A DNA stretch of 64,000 bases from Luzula sylvatica (taxonomy: Eukaryota > Streptophyta > Magnoliopsida > Poales > Juncaceae), in assembly GCA_946800325.1 (NCBI GenBank), contig OX326957.1, forward strand, positions 15,622,591 to 15,686,590, read 5' to 3'. Made by a program: the position numbers and the translations under genes. Below, in pieces: positions 44,079-54,320 of this stretch. How positions within the stretch are numbered: position 1 is the first letter of the stretch; every line of letters begins with the position of its first letter. A model generated the notes under the pieces. The model searched no databases. It had not been told where the DNA came from and saw only the letters and a list, made by a program, of their open reading frames with translations.

Positions 44079-46337
44079 ATGGTGTTTTCTACAACCGTAA
44101 CATGCCATCCACCCCTTTATCCTTGCAAATTGAAGAGACCACAAAACCATGTAATCGCCATGGGAGCTTTGAAAAGCTTACCTGATAAAAATCGAACGGA
44201 CCAAGTTTCTCTTCCGCACAATTTGAATTCTAGAAACCTCTTAATCCTGCTGCAAAAGCAAAAGGACGTGAAATCAGCATTGCAGATATTCAATTCGGCT
44301 CTGAACGTGAAGTATTTCCGCGCAACTTATTCAGCCTATGAAGAAATCCTCAAGCAATTGACGAGGGAAGGGTGGTTCGAAGAAATGTACGCATTCCTCA
44401 GACTCATGAATCTCAATAGATTCCGAATCAATTCTAGTACCTTTTTATTTATCATAAAAAGCTATATTAAATCCGAATTGTTCGATGAAGTAGTCGATTT
44501 CGTACTGAACAAAATGGAACGAGAATTCGATGTAAAACCAGATATAATTATATACAATAATCTCCTAAATCTCCTCGTCGAAGCCAATAAATTAAATCTC
44601 ATCGAATTAGTTTTTACCAAAATGCAAAATGAAGGGGTCGGAGATACATCAACCTTTACCATATTAATCAAATTCTTCTGCAAAACCCATCAAACAAAAG
44701 CCACCTTGCAAGTGCTCGATGAAATGTCCAATCGAAATATTTCGCCCAATGAAATAACATATAGCACGATAATACAAGGCTTCGTCCAAGAAGAAAACCT
44801 CCAATCCGCTCTGAAAATAAAAGACAAAATGTTGCGAGAAGGTATAAACCCGTCAAGATTTGCAATCAATATGTTGATTAACGGTTATTGCAAATCGGGT
44901 CGGGTTCCAGAAGCTCTGATTTTCATCAACGAGGAAATTCTTAACGGGTTCGAACCCAATAAGTTCACGTTTAGTCTTTTGATCGATGGTTTATGCCAAT
45001 CTGGCCACTTAACTCAAGCATTGGAAATTTTCGATTTCATGCTTAGTAAAGGGTATTACCCAATCGTGTCCACTTATAACACGTTAATAAACCATTTATG
45101 CAAAAAAAAAAATGGGATCGAAGATGCAATTCGAATTCTCAACATAATGATGGATAGAAAATGTTTTCCCAATATAATAACTTATAATATCATAATCAAC
45201 GCATTATGCAATGCGGACCGGGTCGACGAAGCCATCGACTTGGCACGTTCATTTACCAATAAAGGCCTCTCCCCAAATTCATACACCTTTAATTCACTAA
45301 TCAAAGGGCTTCTCAAAACGGGCGAATTCAAACTCGCTCTCAAGATGTTCGAAGAAATGAGAGATAACAGGTGTACGCCCGATACAATCACATATAACAC
45401 TCTAATAGCCCAACTTTGTTATAACGGTAAATTAGAGAACGCTTTGGTATTATTCAAAGAGATGGACCTTAACGGGTGTAGTAAATCCGTTAGGACTTAC
45501 ACCATCTTAATCGATGGTCTTTGCAAAGAGAAGAGAATTAAAGACGCACTAGACCTGTTCAACGAAATGGAATTAAAAGGAGTTTCTAGAAGCGTGATCT
45601 CTTACAACGCCATGATAAACGGGCTATGCAAAAATAACAAAATCGAAGAGGCAAAGAAGTTAATGGGTCAAATGATACGTACCGGGTTAAAACCCAATAG
45701 AGTCACTTTCAACACTGTATTAAGCTACTATTGCAACGAAGGAAACATGGAGGAATCCACCGAAATAATCGAATCGATGATCCGAAACGGGTACGAACCC
45801 GATAAAATGATGTACGCGAGGATTATATTCTGCTTGTGCAAAGCGGGTAAAACGAATATCGCGATTGAAGTTCTTCGCGGAATGAGTGAAAGAGGACTCA
45901 AACCGGGTCCGAAAACGTACGACCCGGTAATCTCGTCACTTTTCAAAGATGGAAAAAGTAGAGATGCGTTGTGTTTATTTAGAGAGATGGAATATGCGGA
46001 TTCGTTTAGTTACAACACGGTTTTGAAGGGTTTATTAACCAATGGAGATGGATCTATCGAAGAGACGGTTGAATTTTTGGTCGAGTTGGTTCAGAGGGGA
46101 TTCGTACCGGAATTTTCGTCTTTTTGTGAGTTGGTTGAGGAATTGTTGAAGTTGAGAATGGAGGACACGGTTGCGGGATTGATCGAGATGAGTATGGAGA
46201 AGTTCGGGTTTAAGGAGAGCCAAGCGAGGATGGTTAATGGGTTGGTGAAGATCGGGAGTTTTGACGAGGCCGTCGAGAGTTTCGGGACGATTTTGAAGGC
46301 TATTAGTTTTGAAAAGGGGTATTATTTTCAGAGATGA
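44079..46337 (+). CDS. MEE40-like P-class PPR protein, copy 1, 752 aa
   Basis: Single-exon gene. After an N-terminal extension plausible as an organelle transit peptide, tandem 35-residue pentatricopeptide repeats run from about residue 85 to near the end (for example NSYTFNSLIKGLLKTGEFKL, TITYNTLIAQLCYNGKLENA). The C-terminal block (ETVEFLVELVQRGFVPEFSS, then LLKLRMEDTV) matches by memory Arabidopsis At3g53700/MEE40, whose length (about 754 aa) is nearly the same. P-class PPR proteins bind organelle RNA and affect its processing, stability or translation; MEE40 is known from embryo-arrest mutants. Starts 302 bp after the GTPase. Tail-to-tail with copy 2 and sharing its 3' flank as an inverted repeat. 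No disabling change seen. Confidence 0.9.
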   Translation: MVFSTTVTCHPPLYPCKLKRPQNHVIAMGALKSLPDKNRTDQVSLPHNLNSRNLLILLQKQKDVKSALQIFNSALNVKYFRATYSAYEEILKQLTREGWFEEMYAFLRLMNLNRFRINSSTFLFIIKSYIKSELFDEVVDFVLNKMEREFDVKPDIIIYNNLLNLLVEANKLNLIELVFTKMQNEGVGDTSTFTILIKFFCKTHQTKATLQVLDEMSNRNISPNEITYSTIIQGFVQEENLQSALKIKDKMLREGINPSRFAINMLINGYCKSGRVPEALIFINEEILNGFEPNKFTFSLLIDGLCQSGHLTQALEIFDFMLSKGYYPIVSTYNTLINHLCKKKNGIEDAIRILNIMMDRKCFPNIITYNIIINALCNADRVDEAIDLARSFTNKGLSPNSYTFNSLIKGLLKTGEFKLALKMFEEMRDNRCTPDTITYNTLIAQLCYNGKLENALVLFKEMDLNGCSKSVRTYTILIDGLCKEKRIKDALDLFNEMELKGVSRSVISYNAMINGLCKNNKIEEAKKLMGQMIRTGLKPNRVTFNTVLSYYCNEGNMEESTEIIESMIRNGYEPDKMMYARIIFCLCKAGKTNIAIEVLRGMSERGLKPGPKTYDPVISSLFKDGKSRDALCLFREMEYADSFSYNTVLKGLLTNGDGSIEETVEFLVELVQRGFVPEFSSFCELVEELLKLRMEDTVAGLIEMSMEKFGFKESQARMVNGLVKIGSFDEAVESFGTILKAISFEKGYYFQR

Positions 46338-46752
46338 GAGAAAAAATGTGTTGTTTTTTGTATTTGTAACGATTCGAGTGTTTTCTTTTTTATTTTATTT
46401 TAATCTTCGTACGATGCATTGTATAGAATTGAAATTCGAAAAGTAGTAATTTTTGGTAATAGGTGTTTAATTGATGGATGAATTGGTATGTTGATATTGC
46501 AAGAAATAATATATTGGCTACATAAATAATATTGGTATTTCAAAAGTATACCGTTATGGATCGCACGAAACACAACACTATAATTACGTAAATAATATAT
46601 GAGCATCCTCTTCTTAACGAAATTGTACTATTTTTATACATTGATTCAATTCTATACAAGGCATTGTAAAAATATTCAACAAAAAAAAAAAATCGAATCG
46701 TTACAATCGAAACAAGTATAGTACAAATACAAAAAAAAAAACACAATTTTTT

Positions 46753-48249
46753 TTATCTCTTAAAATAATACCCCTTTTCATGCCTAATTACCTTCAAAAT
46801 CCTCCCAAAACTCCCAATGGCCTCATCGAATCTCCCAATCTTCAGAAACCCATTAATCATCCCCGCTTCGCTCTCTTCAAAACCAAACTTATTCATAATC
46901 ATCTCCATCAAACCCGCAACCGTATCCTCCATTTTCAAATTCAACAATCCCCCAACCAAGTCAATGGCTTCGTCGACCTGATCCGCATTGCATAATGCAT
47001 CCATTATGATATTATAAGTTGTTATATCGGGTAAACAATCTCTATCCATCATTACTTTAAGAATTCGAATTACCTCTTCAATTCCATTATTTTTTTCGCA
47101 TAAATGGTTTATTAATGTGTTATAAGTCGACACAATTGGGTCGTATCTTTTATTAAGCATGAAATCAAAAATTTCCAATGCCTCGGATAAGTAGCTAGAC
47201 TGGCATAAACCCGTAACCAAAATATCAAACGTGAACTTATCGGGTTCGAACCCGTTAAGACTTTCCTCTATGATGAAAATTAGGGCTTCTTCAATGCCAT
47301 TATTTTTTTTGCATAAATGGTATATTATTGTGTTATAACTGACCGAATTTGGGCCATACCCTTTATCAAGCATGAAATCAAGAATTTTCAATGCCTCGGA
47401 TAAGTAGCCAGACTGGCATAAACCAGTGATCAAAACATCGAATGTGAACTTATTGGGTTCGAACCCGTTAAGCATTTCCTCTCTGACGAACACTACGGCT
47501 TCTTCAACCCGGTTTGTTCTGCAGTAACCTTTAACGAATATATTTAATGTTCTGTTTGAAGGCTCTATACCTTCTCGTAACATTTTGTCTTTTGTGTTTA
47601 AAGCCGATTCGAGGTTTTTTTTTTCAACGAAGGATTCGAATATGGTGTTATATGTTATTATATCGGGCGATAAATTTCTCTTGGGCATTTCATCGAGCAG
47701 TCGCAACGCGGCTTTCGTTTGATGGCTTTTGCACAAGTATTTGATTAATATGTTAAAAGTTACAGTATTTTCAAGTCCTTTATTTTGTATTTCGGTAAAA
47801 ACTAATTCAACGAGCTTTAATTTCCTGTTTTCGACAAGGAGATTTAGGAGATTATTGTACATGGTTATGTTTGGTTTTGCATTGAATTCTTGTTCCATTC
47901 GGTTTAGTACCAAATCAACTGCTTCGTCGAACAGTTCGGATTTAACGTAGCATTTCATGATAAATAAGAAGGTACCGTTATTGATTTTGAACCCGTTGAG
48001 TTTCATCTTTTTAAGGAACGCGTTCATTTGCTCAAACGACCCTGTCTTTGCGAATTGTTTTCGAGTTCCTTCGTAGATTGAATTTGGGGGAGCAAAATCC
48101 TTTGAATTCGAGCTGAATTGAAAAGTTCCAACGGCGATTGTATGGTTTGATTTTGATGCTCTTTTCAATTTGGAATGGTAGAAAGAAAAAGAAGGACGGA
48201 ATTTCATGGCTGTGAAGAAAGCCATTGACGCAATAGTAATTGAATGCAA
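46753..48249 (-). CDS. MEE40-like PPR protein, copy 2, remodelled, 498 aa
   Basis: Single-exon paralogue of the flanking genes with an unbroken frame but a changed architecture. Residues 1 to about 310 align with copy 3. A segment of about 71 aa (two PPR motifs, EEMLNGFEPNKFTFDVLITG and EESLNGFEPDKFTFDILVTG) is duplicated in tandem. Then, after NADQVDEAIDLV, the frame jumps to GGLLNLKMEDTVAGL, which in copy 3 lies about 260 residues further on, so roughly seven repeats are lost in frame. The result is an open but shortened protein with fewer RNA-contacting motifs. It could bind a different RNA, act as a decoy or be a decaying copy; the sequence does not decide. The promoter is shared head to head with copy 3. 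Confidence 0.85.
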   Translation of the reverse strand: MHSITIASMAFFTAMKFRPSFSFYHSKLKRASKSNHTIAVGTFQFSSNSKDFAPPNSIYEGTRKQFAKTGSFEQMNAFLKKMKLNGFKINNGTFLFIMKCYVKSELFDEAVDLVLNRMEQEFNAKPNITMYNNLLNLLVENRKLKLVELVFTEIQNKGLENTVTFNILIKYLCKSHQTKAALRLLDEMPKRNLSPDIITYNTIFESFVEKKNLESALNTKDKMLREGIEPSNRTLNIFVKGYCRTNRVEEAVVFVREEMLNGFEPNKFTFDVLITGLCQSGYLSEALKILDFMLDKGYGPNSVSYNTIIYHLCKKNNGIEEALIFIIEESLNGFEPDKFTFDILVTGLCQSSYLSEALEIFDFMLNKRYDPIVSTYNTLINHLCEKNNGIEEVIRILKVMMDRDCLPDITTYNIIMDALCNADQVDEAIDLVGGLLNLKMEDTVAGLMEMIMNKFGFEESEAGMINGFLKIGRFDEAIGSFGRILKVIRHEKGYYFKR

Positions 48250-48573
48250 TATTCATGTGGGCTTTAAAAAAGGAATTGAAATGGAACGAAGAGGTGTTTA
48301 GCTCCTCGTGTCCGATCGTTGAGGGCAGTGATGTGGATAAAACTAGAACTCAAATCATTAAAAATAGAATGAAAGATAGGATCTTATTTGTGCTTTTCTA
48401 AAGGCCCAATGATGGCCTATTTTATTATTGTTACTCATGAAAGCCCAAATAAGATCCTTTATTTTCTTCTAGATTCAAGTTTTATCCATATCTCCACTCC
48501 ACTCAACACCAATGGATACGAGAAGCTAAAACCTCTTCGTTCAATTCCAATTCCTTTCTTAAACCCCACATGA
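48250..48573. promoter_or_regulatory. Palindromic bidirectional promoter region between PPR copies 2 and 3
   Basis: The 324-bp spacer is an imperfect inverted repeat centred near 48415: AGGATCTTATTTGTGCTTTT (48378-48397) faces AAGCCCAAATAAGATCCT (48441-48458), and the symmetry continues to both start codons. Each gene thus carries a copy of the same upstream DNA. An intervening 40-bp region is unpaired. Confidence 0.75.
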
Positions 48574-50829
48574 ATGAATATTCCTGCAACTAGTATTGCG
48601 TCAATGGCTTCCTTCACAACCATAAAATTCCATCCGTCTTTCTACCATTGCAAATTCAAAAGAGCATCAAACCATGCAACACCTGATCAGAATCGAACAG
48701 ACCAACTATCTATTCCGCGCAGTTCAAGTTCAAGAAGCCCCTCAAACCTGCTCCAAAAGCAAGAGGATTCGGAATCAGCACTGAATTCAAACGATTTTGC
48801 TCCCTCAAATTCCGTCTACGAAGAAGCTCTAAAACAATTCGCAAAGGCAGGGTCGTTTGAAGAAATGAATGCATTCCTAAAGAAGATGAAACCCAATGGA
48901 TTCAAATTCGATACCGGTACCTTCTTATTCATCATAGAAAGCTACATTAAATTCGAATTGTTTCACAAAGCAGTCGATTTGGTACTGAACAAAATGGAAC
49001 GAGAATTCAATGTAAAACCAGATATAATCATATACAATAATCTCCTAAATCTCCTCGTCGAAGCCAATAAATTAAAGCTCATGGAATTAGTTTTTACCGA
49101 AATAGAAAATAAAGGGATCGAAAACACATCAACCTTTAACATATTAATCAAATCCTTGTGCAAAACCCACCAAACAAAAACCGCGTTGCAAATGCTCGAT
49201 GAAATGCCCGAGAGAAATTTATCTCCAGATGAAATAACATATAGCACCGTAATGCAAGGCTACGTCGAAGAAGAAAACATCAAATCCGCGCTAAAAATAA
49301 AAGACAAAATGATACAAGACGGTATAAACCCTTCGAGCATCACAATCAATATATTCGTTAACGGTTATTGCAAAACGGGTCGAGTTCCAGAAGCCCTAAA
49401 TTTCGTCAAACAAGAAATTCTTAACGGGTTTAAACCCAATAAGTTAACATTCGATACTATCGTTAATGGGTTATGCCAGTCTAGCTACTTAACCCGTACA
49501 GTTGAAATTCTTGATTTCATGATCAATGAAGGATACGACCCAGATGCAATAACTTATGACAAATTAATAAACCATTTATGCGAAAATAATGTGATTGATG
49601 AGGCAATTGGGGTTCTTAATTTAATGATCGATAAAGATTGTTTACCTGATATAGTAACTTACAACACCGTAATCAATGCTTTATGCAATGCGGATCGGGT
49701 TGACGAGGCCATTGACTTGGCACATTCACTAACCAATAAAGGTCTCGCTCCTAATTCATCTACTTTCGATTCTTTAATCTACGGGCTTTTTAAAACGGGT
49801 GATTTTAAACTCGCTCGTAAGATGTTCGACGAAATGAGAGAGAACGGGTGTGTACCCGATACAATCACTTACAATACTCTAATAACCAAACTTTGCTCTA
49901 ACGGTTCGTTAGACGAAGCTTTGGTACTGTTCAAAGATATGGAAATTAACGGGTGTATTAAATCGGGGGATACTTATAATATTTTAATTGATGGTCTTTG
50001 CAAAGAGAAGAGGATCGAAGACGCACTAGACCTGTTCGACGAAATGGAATTCAACGGAGTTTCTAGAAGCGTGGACTCTTACGACTCCCTCATAGACGGG
50101 CTTTGCAAAGGCAATAGAATCGAAGAGGCGAAGGAGTTAATGGATCAAATGGTGGTTGACGGGTTCCAACCCGATAGAATCACTTACAACACTCTCTTGA
50201 CCTACTATTGCAAAGAAGGAAAAGTGAGCCAATCAACCGAAATAATCGAATCGATGATGCGAAACGGGTACGAACCCGATGACTTCGCCTACTCGACCAT
50301 AATCAATTGTTTATGCAAAGCACGAAGAACCGAATTTGCATGTAAACTTTTAAGAGGAATGGTCATGAGAGGACTCAAACCGGGTCCGAAAACCTATAAC
50401 CCGGTAATCTCGTCTCTATTCATAGCTAGAAAAAGTAAAGAGGCGATGATTTTTTTTAGAGAGATGGAAGTGAAAGGAGAAAAAGCGGATCGGGTTAGTT
50501 ATGACATAGTGTTTAGGGGTTTAACCCGTGGAGGAGGATCCATTAAGGAGGCAGTGGATTTCTTGGTCGAGTTAGTTCAGAAGGGATTTGTACCGGAATT
50601 TTCGTCTTTTCGTGACTTGATGGAGGGATTGTTGAATTTAAAAATGGAGGATACGGTTGTGAGCTTAATGGAGGTGGTTATGAATAGGGTCGGGTTTAAG
50701 GAGAATGAAGTGAGGGTGATTAAAGGGTTTTTGAAGATTGGAAGGTTTGACGAGGCAATTGCGACTTTTGGGAGGATTTTGAGGGCGAGTAATCATAATA
50801 AAGGGCATTCTTATAACTATAAGCGATAG
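48574..50829 (+). CDS. MEE40-like P-class PPR protein, copy 3, 751 aa
   Basis: Single-exon gene, the closest in layout to the full-length MEE40 family (about 754 aa). N-terminal extension rich in Ser/Asn with few acidic residues, consistent with an organelle transit peptide, then tandem P-type PPR motifs (APNSSTFDSLIYGLFKTGDF, DTYNILIDGLCKEKRIEDAL, SVDSYDSLIDGLCKGNRIEE) and the conserved C-terminus (VDFLVELVQKGFVPEFSS, LLNLKMEDTV). Expected role: sequence-specific organelle RNA binding. The start at 48574 is supported by the matching start of copy 2 (MHSITIASMA versus MNIPATSIASMA); an internal ATG in ASMAS is the alternative. The frame is intact. Confidence 0.9.
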   Translation: MNIPATSIASMASFTTIKFHPSFYHCKFKRASNHATPDQNRTDQLSIPRSSSSRSPSNLLQKQEDSESALNSNDFAPSNSVYEEALKQFAKAGSFEEMNAFLKKMKPNGFKFDTGTFLFIIESYIKFELFHKAVDLVLNKMEREFNVKPDIIIYNNLLNLLVEANKLKLMELVFTEIENKGIENTSTFNILIKSLCKTHQTKTALQMLDEMPERNLSPDEITYSTVMQGYVEEENIKSALKIKDKMIQDGINPSSITINIFVNGYCKTGRVPEALNFVKQEILNGFKPNKLTFDTIVNGLCQSSYLTRTVEILDFMINEGYDPDAITYDKLINHLCENNVIDEAIGVLNLMIDKDCLPDIVTYNTVINALCNADRVDEAIDLAHSLTNKGLAPNSSTFDSLIYGLFKTGDFKLARKMFDEMRENGCVPDTITYNTLITKLCSNGSLDEALVLFKDMEINGCIKSGDTYNILIDGLCKEKRIEDALDLFDEMEFNGVSRSVDSYDSLIDGLCKGNRIEEAKELMDQMVVDGFQPDRITYNTLLTYYCKEGKVSQSTEIIESMMRNGYEPDDFAYSTIINCLCKARRTEFACKLLRGMVMRGLKPGPKTYNPVISSLFIARKSKEAMIFFREMEVKGEKADRVSYDIVFRGLTRGGGSIKEAVDFLVELVQKGFVPEFSSFRDLMEGLLNLKMEDTVVSLMEVVMNRVGFKENEVRVIKGFLKIGRFDEAIATFGRILRASNHNKGHSYNYKR

Positions 50830-52540
50830 TGATTTTATTTCTCGTGTTTATTATCTTTTGTAGTTGTACAATAATGATTTCGATTGCAAGAATTCGAGCG
50901 TTTGAAATTCTGAAATGGGTCGTTTTGTAGTTAGTATCAAAATTGAATTGATGGATGACTTTGTGGGGGCTAATTTGGGTGCCTTTTGAAAGCCAATTCT
51001 TACAAAAAGGAAACAAAACAAAATTAAGTGAAAATATGTTTCTTATATGTTTTTCGTTTTCGAAATTACACTAAGCCATATTAACTTAATGGGGGCTAAT
51101 CTTCACGTTTCTATTTCGAGACCACGTTACCAAATACAATACCGAAGATTAATAATTGATCTCAAAACAAACATTAGGAAAAATAAATTGAAACAAGTAC
51201 AAACATAATAAAATCAAAATCAAAATGATCGTAAACCACCCTATCTAACCATCTTTTAAAAAGCCAGGTGGTAGTGGTACTACCATCCTTTAAAATATTG
51301 TTAGTTTAAATCTACTCTTTGATATTTTATTAATTAACATGTTTGCAGACTAACAAACATAATTAAAGTACATAGTTTATAGTTCAAAAGAAAATTTATT
51401 TATTTATTTTAATTATAATTGTAAACTAATTTTGAATTAATTAGTTAAAAAAGGGATCTTTTACTTTAATTAAACAGGAATTTAATTTATTTTAATTAAT
51501 TACAAATTAAGTAATAATTTAATTGAAGAGTTATTTAATTCAAGAAATGAAATTGAATTTAGTTAAGTGAAATGATTTTGCACATCACTGAAATGCACTC
51601 TAAATGATCGTCCGTTGTCCACTGTTTGGAGAATTGCATTCTAGATACACTCCAGAGTTTCCCACTGTGCGGTGTCCGGTGACCCACTCTAGTCATACAC
51701 TCTCTATTTATATTTTTTTGGGTTTAATGATTTTTTGTTCTTTATACTTTTTTACTATTCTATGGATTAAAATTATTGTTATTTATATTTTTTATTATTA
51801 TTTGTAAATTTTCTATATTATTTATATTATGAAAAAGATTTGTTGTTATTTATATTTTTTTTCGTTGTAAAAATGTATAACTATGAAGGTGAAATGTATA
51901 AAAACAACTACGTAAACATTTATATCTTTTTTATATATACAATGAATAAAACTCTGTTGTTATTTATACTTTCTTTTTCTTGTAAAAAATTATAAATATG
52001 AATTTGAAGGTATAAATATGAACTGTTCGGGATACCTTTAGATCTTATCATACATTGATGTTGATCGAGTGGGAGGAAAGGGGGCACGTTGTGTGCATCA
52101 AGTGCTTGTCGAGTACCAACAAAGACAGACTCCTTCACTTCATACAACTGATTATTCAAGAGTGTGTCGAGGACAATATGCAAATGGTGTCACCGTCGAC
52201 AATGCCACCTTAAATCTTTTTTTAGTAGCGTTTGGTAAGAAAGCCGATCTCGATAAAGATATAAAAACTACTTAAATCTGAAAGCGGAAGATATATTAAA
52301 CGTTGTTCGAATATTATGCGACGTTGTCCGATAAAAACGATCACTCGTCTAATTTTTTGTTCGCGCATTTTCTTAAACATGCAGTTTTGTCACGTGACGC
52401 TCTGTGGTCACTCATGTTGATTGAGTGTGTTATTTATAACCTAGAAAAAGTGACCATGAAACATGAGTAAATATACACAATATTTTCTCAGACCAAGATA
52501 AAAACATGATATATTATTGGTATTGTATTTATTTGATGTT
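50830..52540. other. Intergenic DNA, no gene seen
   Basis: AT-rich. A short frame at 52069-52275 has no recognisable motif. Nothing else supported. Confidence 0.45.
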
Positions 52541-52545
52541 ATATA

Positions 52546-52896
52546 TGTTGGTAATATGTGATTCGAATATGGATTCAAATATGGATTTCTAACAAACAAA
52601 ACTCTCTCTTTATAATTATAATAGTCTCTTACAAGTCTTTCTCTCTTTTCTAATTGATATTTGATATATTTTCAATGTGATTAATTCCTAAACATCTAAG
52701 GCCTATTTATAGGCTCCATAAACTTGGAATACAAGACATTAAACCTTGTCTTAAAACTTATTTCCTAAACTAATTTCCTTATAATAAAATCTGCCCCATA
52801 ATTATTTTCTAAATTTCTTTCCTTAAAATAACTTTCCCTAAACTTATATGGGCTAATTAAACTTGATTTATTATTTCGGGCTTGGGCTTATCAACA
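52546..52896 (-). repeat. LTR of the copia element (3' LTR in element orientation)
   Basis: TG...CA ends with inverted TGTTG/CAACA. The last 110 bp recur at 53896-54005. Confidence 0.85.
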
Positions 52897-52916
52897 AATT
52901 CCTTCCTTAAGTACAA

Positions 52917-53884
52917 GCCTCTTCTTCGTCCCGATCATCGTCTTGAAATTTCTTCTTCTTCTTGTACACCAACTTGACTCCTATGGGTATGCATCCTTCT
53001 GATAATTCGACCAAGTCTCACGTCTTGTTTTTCTCGATAGCCCTAATCTCTTCATCCATCGTGGCTTGCCATTTCTTGTTTCTCACAGCTTCTTCAAAGG
53101 AAATATTCTCCGCATCTGTCAAAAGACAAACAAGATGTACCTCACTAGTTGCATCGTACAACTCTCGTAAGCTCCTCGTGTGTGTCTGTCTCGGCTCGTC
53201 TTCATCATCGGGTAATGCGGGGCTAGTCGGTACAACACTTGAAGATTCTTCTTTCTCGGACTCTTTTCACTCGGCCTCCTCATCTTCCATCTCACACTTC
53301 TTATTCCAGTCCCATGCGCTCTTCTCATTCGCATGGACATCTCGACTCACCACAACTTTTCTTTCAATCGGGTCATACAACTTGTATGCCTTCGTTTTCT
53401 CGTCATATCCAATAAACACAAACTTCTTGCTTTTATCATCGAGCTTCGTTCTCCTTTGATCCGGTACATGTGCATATGCCACACTTCCGAACACCTTGAA
53501 ATGCGACACCGTCGGTTTCTGACTGCTCCAAGCTTCTTGAGGTGTTTTCTCTCCTAATTTTGCATGAGGACATCGATTTTGCAAATACACCGCACATTGT
53601 ACCGCCTCGGCCCAAAATTCTTTTGGCACTCCTTTGCTCTTCAACATCGACCGAACCATGTCGAGAATGGTCCGGTTCTTCCTCTCGGCCACACCATTTT
53701 GCTGAGGGGAGTACGGCGCATTCAAGAATCTCTTAATTCCTTGCTCCTCACAAAAGCTCGTAAACGCGGTTGACGTGTACTCACCATCTCTATCTGTCCG
53801 CAAAGCTTTGATATATCGTCCGGTCATCTTCTCGACAAGCACCTTGAACCTTTTGAACACTTCGAATGCCTCGGATTTTTCCTT
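52917..53884 (-). pseudogene. Copia integrase and reverse transcriptase fragment
   Basis: The minus-strand frame begins inside the integrase core (LRTDRDGEYTS, APYSPQQNGVAERKNRTI, then the copia-type KVFGSVAYAHVP and KFVFIGYDEKTKAYKLYD) and runs on in the same frame into the linker and the start of RT (SFEEAVRNKKWQATMDEEI, GCIPIGVKLVYK). Two in-frame TGA codons interrupt it, at 53269-53267 and at 53020-53018, where the family has Trp; both fit C-to-T decay. RT palm, RNase H, gag and protease are absent. Confidence 0.9.
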
Positions 53885-54217
53885 CAAAAAAAAAAAAATA
53901 TGTCCCATAATTATTTTCCAAATTTTTTTCCTTAAAATAATTTTTCCTAAACTTATATGAGCTAATTAAATCTGATTTATCATTTCGGACTTGGGCTTGT
54001 CAACAATATAACATGATTGAATTAGATTTCACAGGTGTCTATGGAAATTTTTGTTCGTCCTGCTAATTTTATGGCGGTATCATGTAACGTTACTCGTGAA
54101 ATGTTGGGCAGGGTAAATGGCTTAAAAAAAGAAAGAAAAAAGACATTTACGTGTGTAAAGCGTTACCTCTGTCTTTGTCTACCTCAGTTTATCAACATCA
54201 TTAAAGAAAGGTCAAAG

Positions 54218-54254
54218 CCTCTCTCTCTCTCTCTCTTTTCTCTCTCTCTCTCTC
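54218..54254 (+). repeat. (CT)n tract upstream of the VUP-like gene
   Basis: Interrupted CT dinucleotides just before a TATATATATA box at 54266-54275. Pyrimidine-rich tracts of this kind are common in plant core promoters and leaders. Confidence 0.7.
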
Positions 54255-54320
54255 AATCTCTAAACTATATATATAGCTAGATAGAAAGGTCCCAAAAGAG
54301 CCTCAATCCAGCTTTAGCAA

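Larger units (their letters stand above)
52546..54005 (-). mobile_element. Ty1/copia deletion derivative with intact target duplication
   Basis: The left end is a 351-bp LTR (52546-52896, TGTTG...CAACA), the right end only the terminal 110 bp of the other LTR (about 53896-54005). A perfect 5-bp duplication ATATA flanks the element (52541-52545 and 54006-54010). A purine-rich tract (AAGGAAGGAATT on the minus strand) abuts the left LTR, fixing the orientation. Inside are a partial integrase and the start of reverse transcriptase only; gag, protease and most of RT/RNase H are deleted. The LTR parts differ at about 12 of 110 positions, mostly transitions, so it is old. Confidence 0.85.

Noticed and set aside
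52069..52275. 68-aa plus-strand frame
   Set aside because: No recognisable motif, promoter or partner exons.
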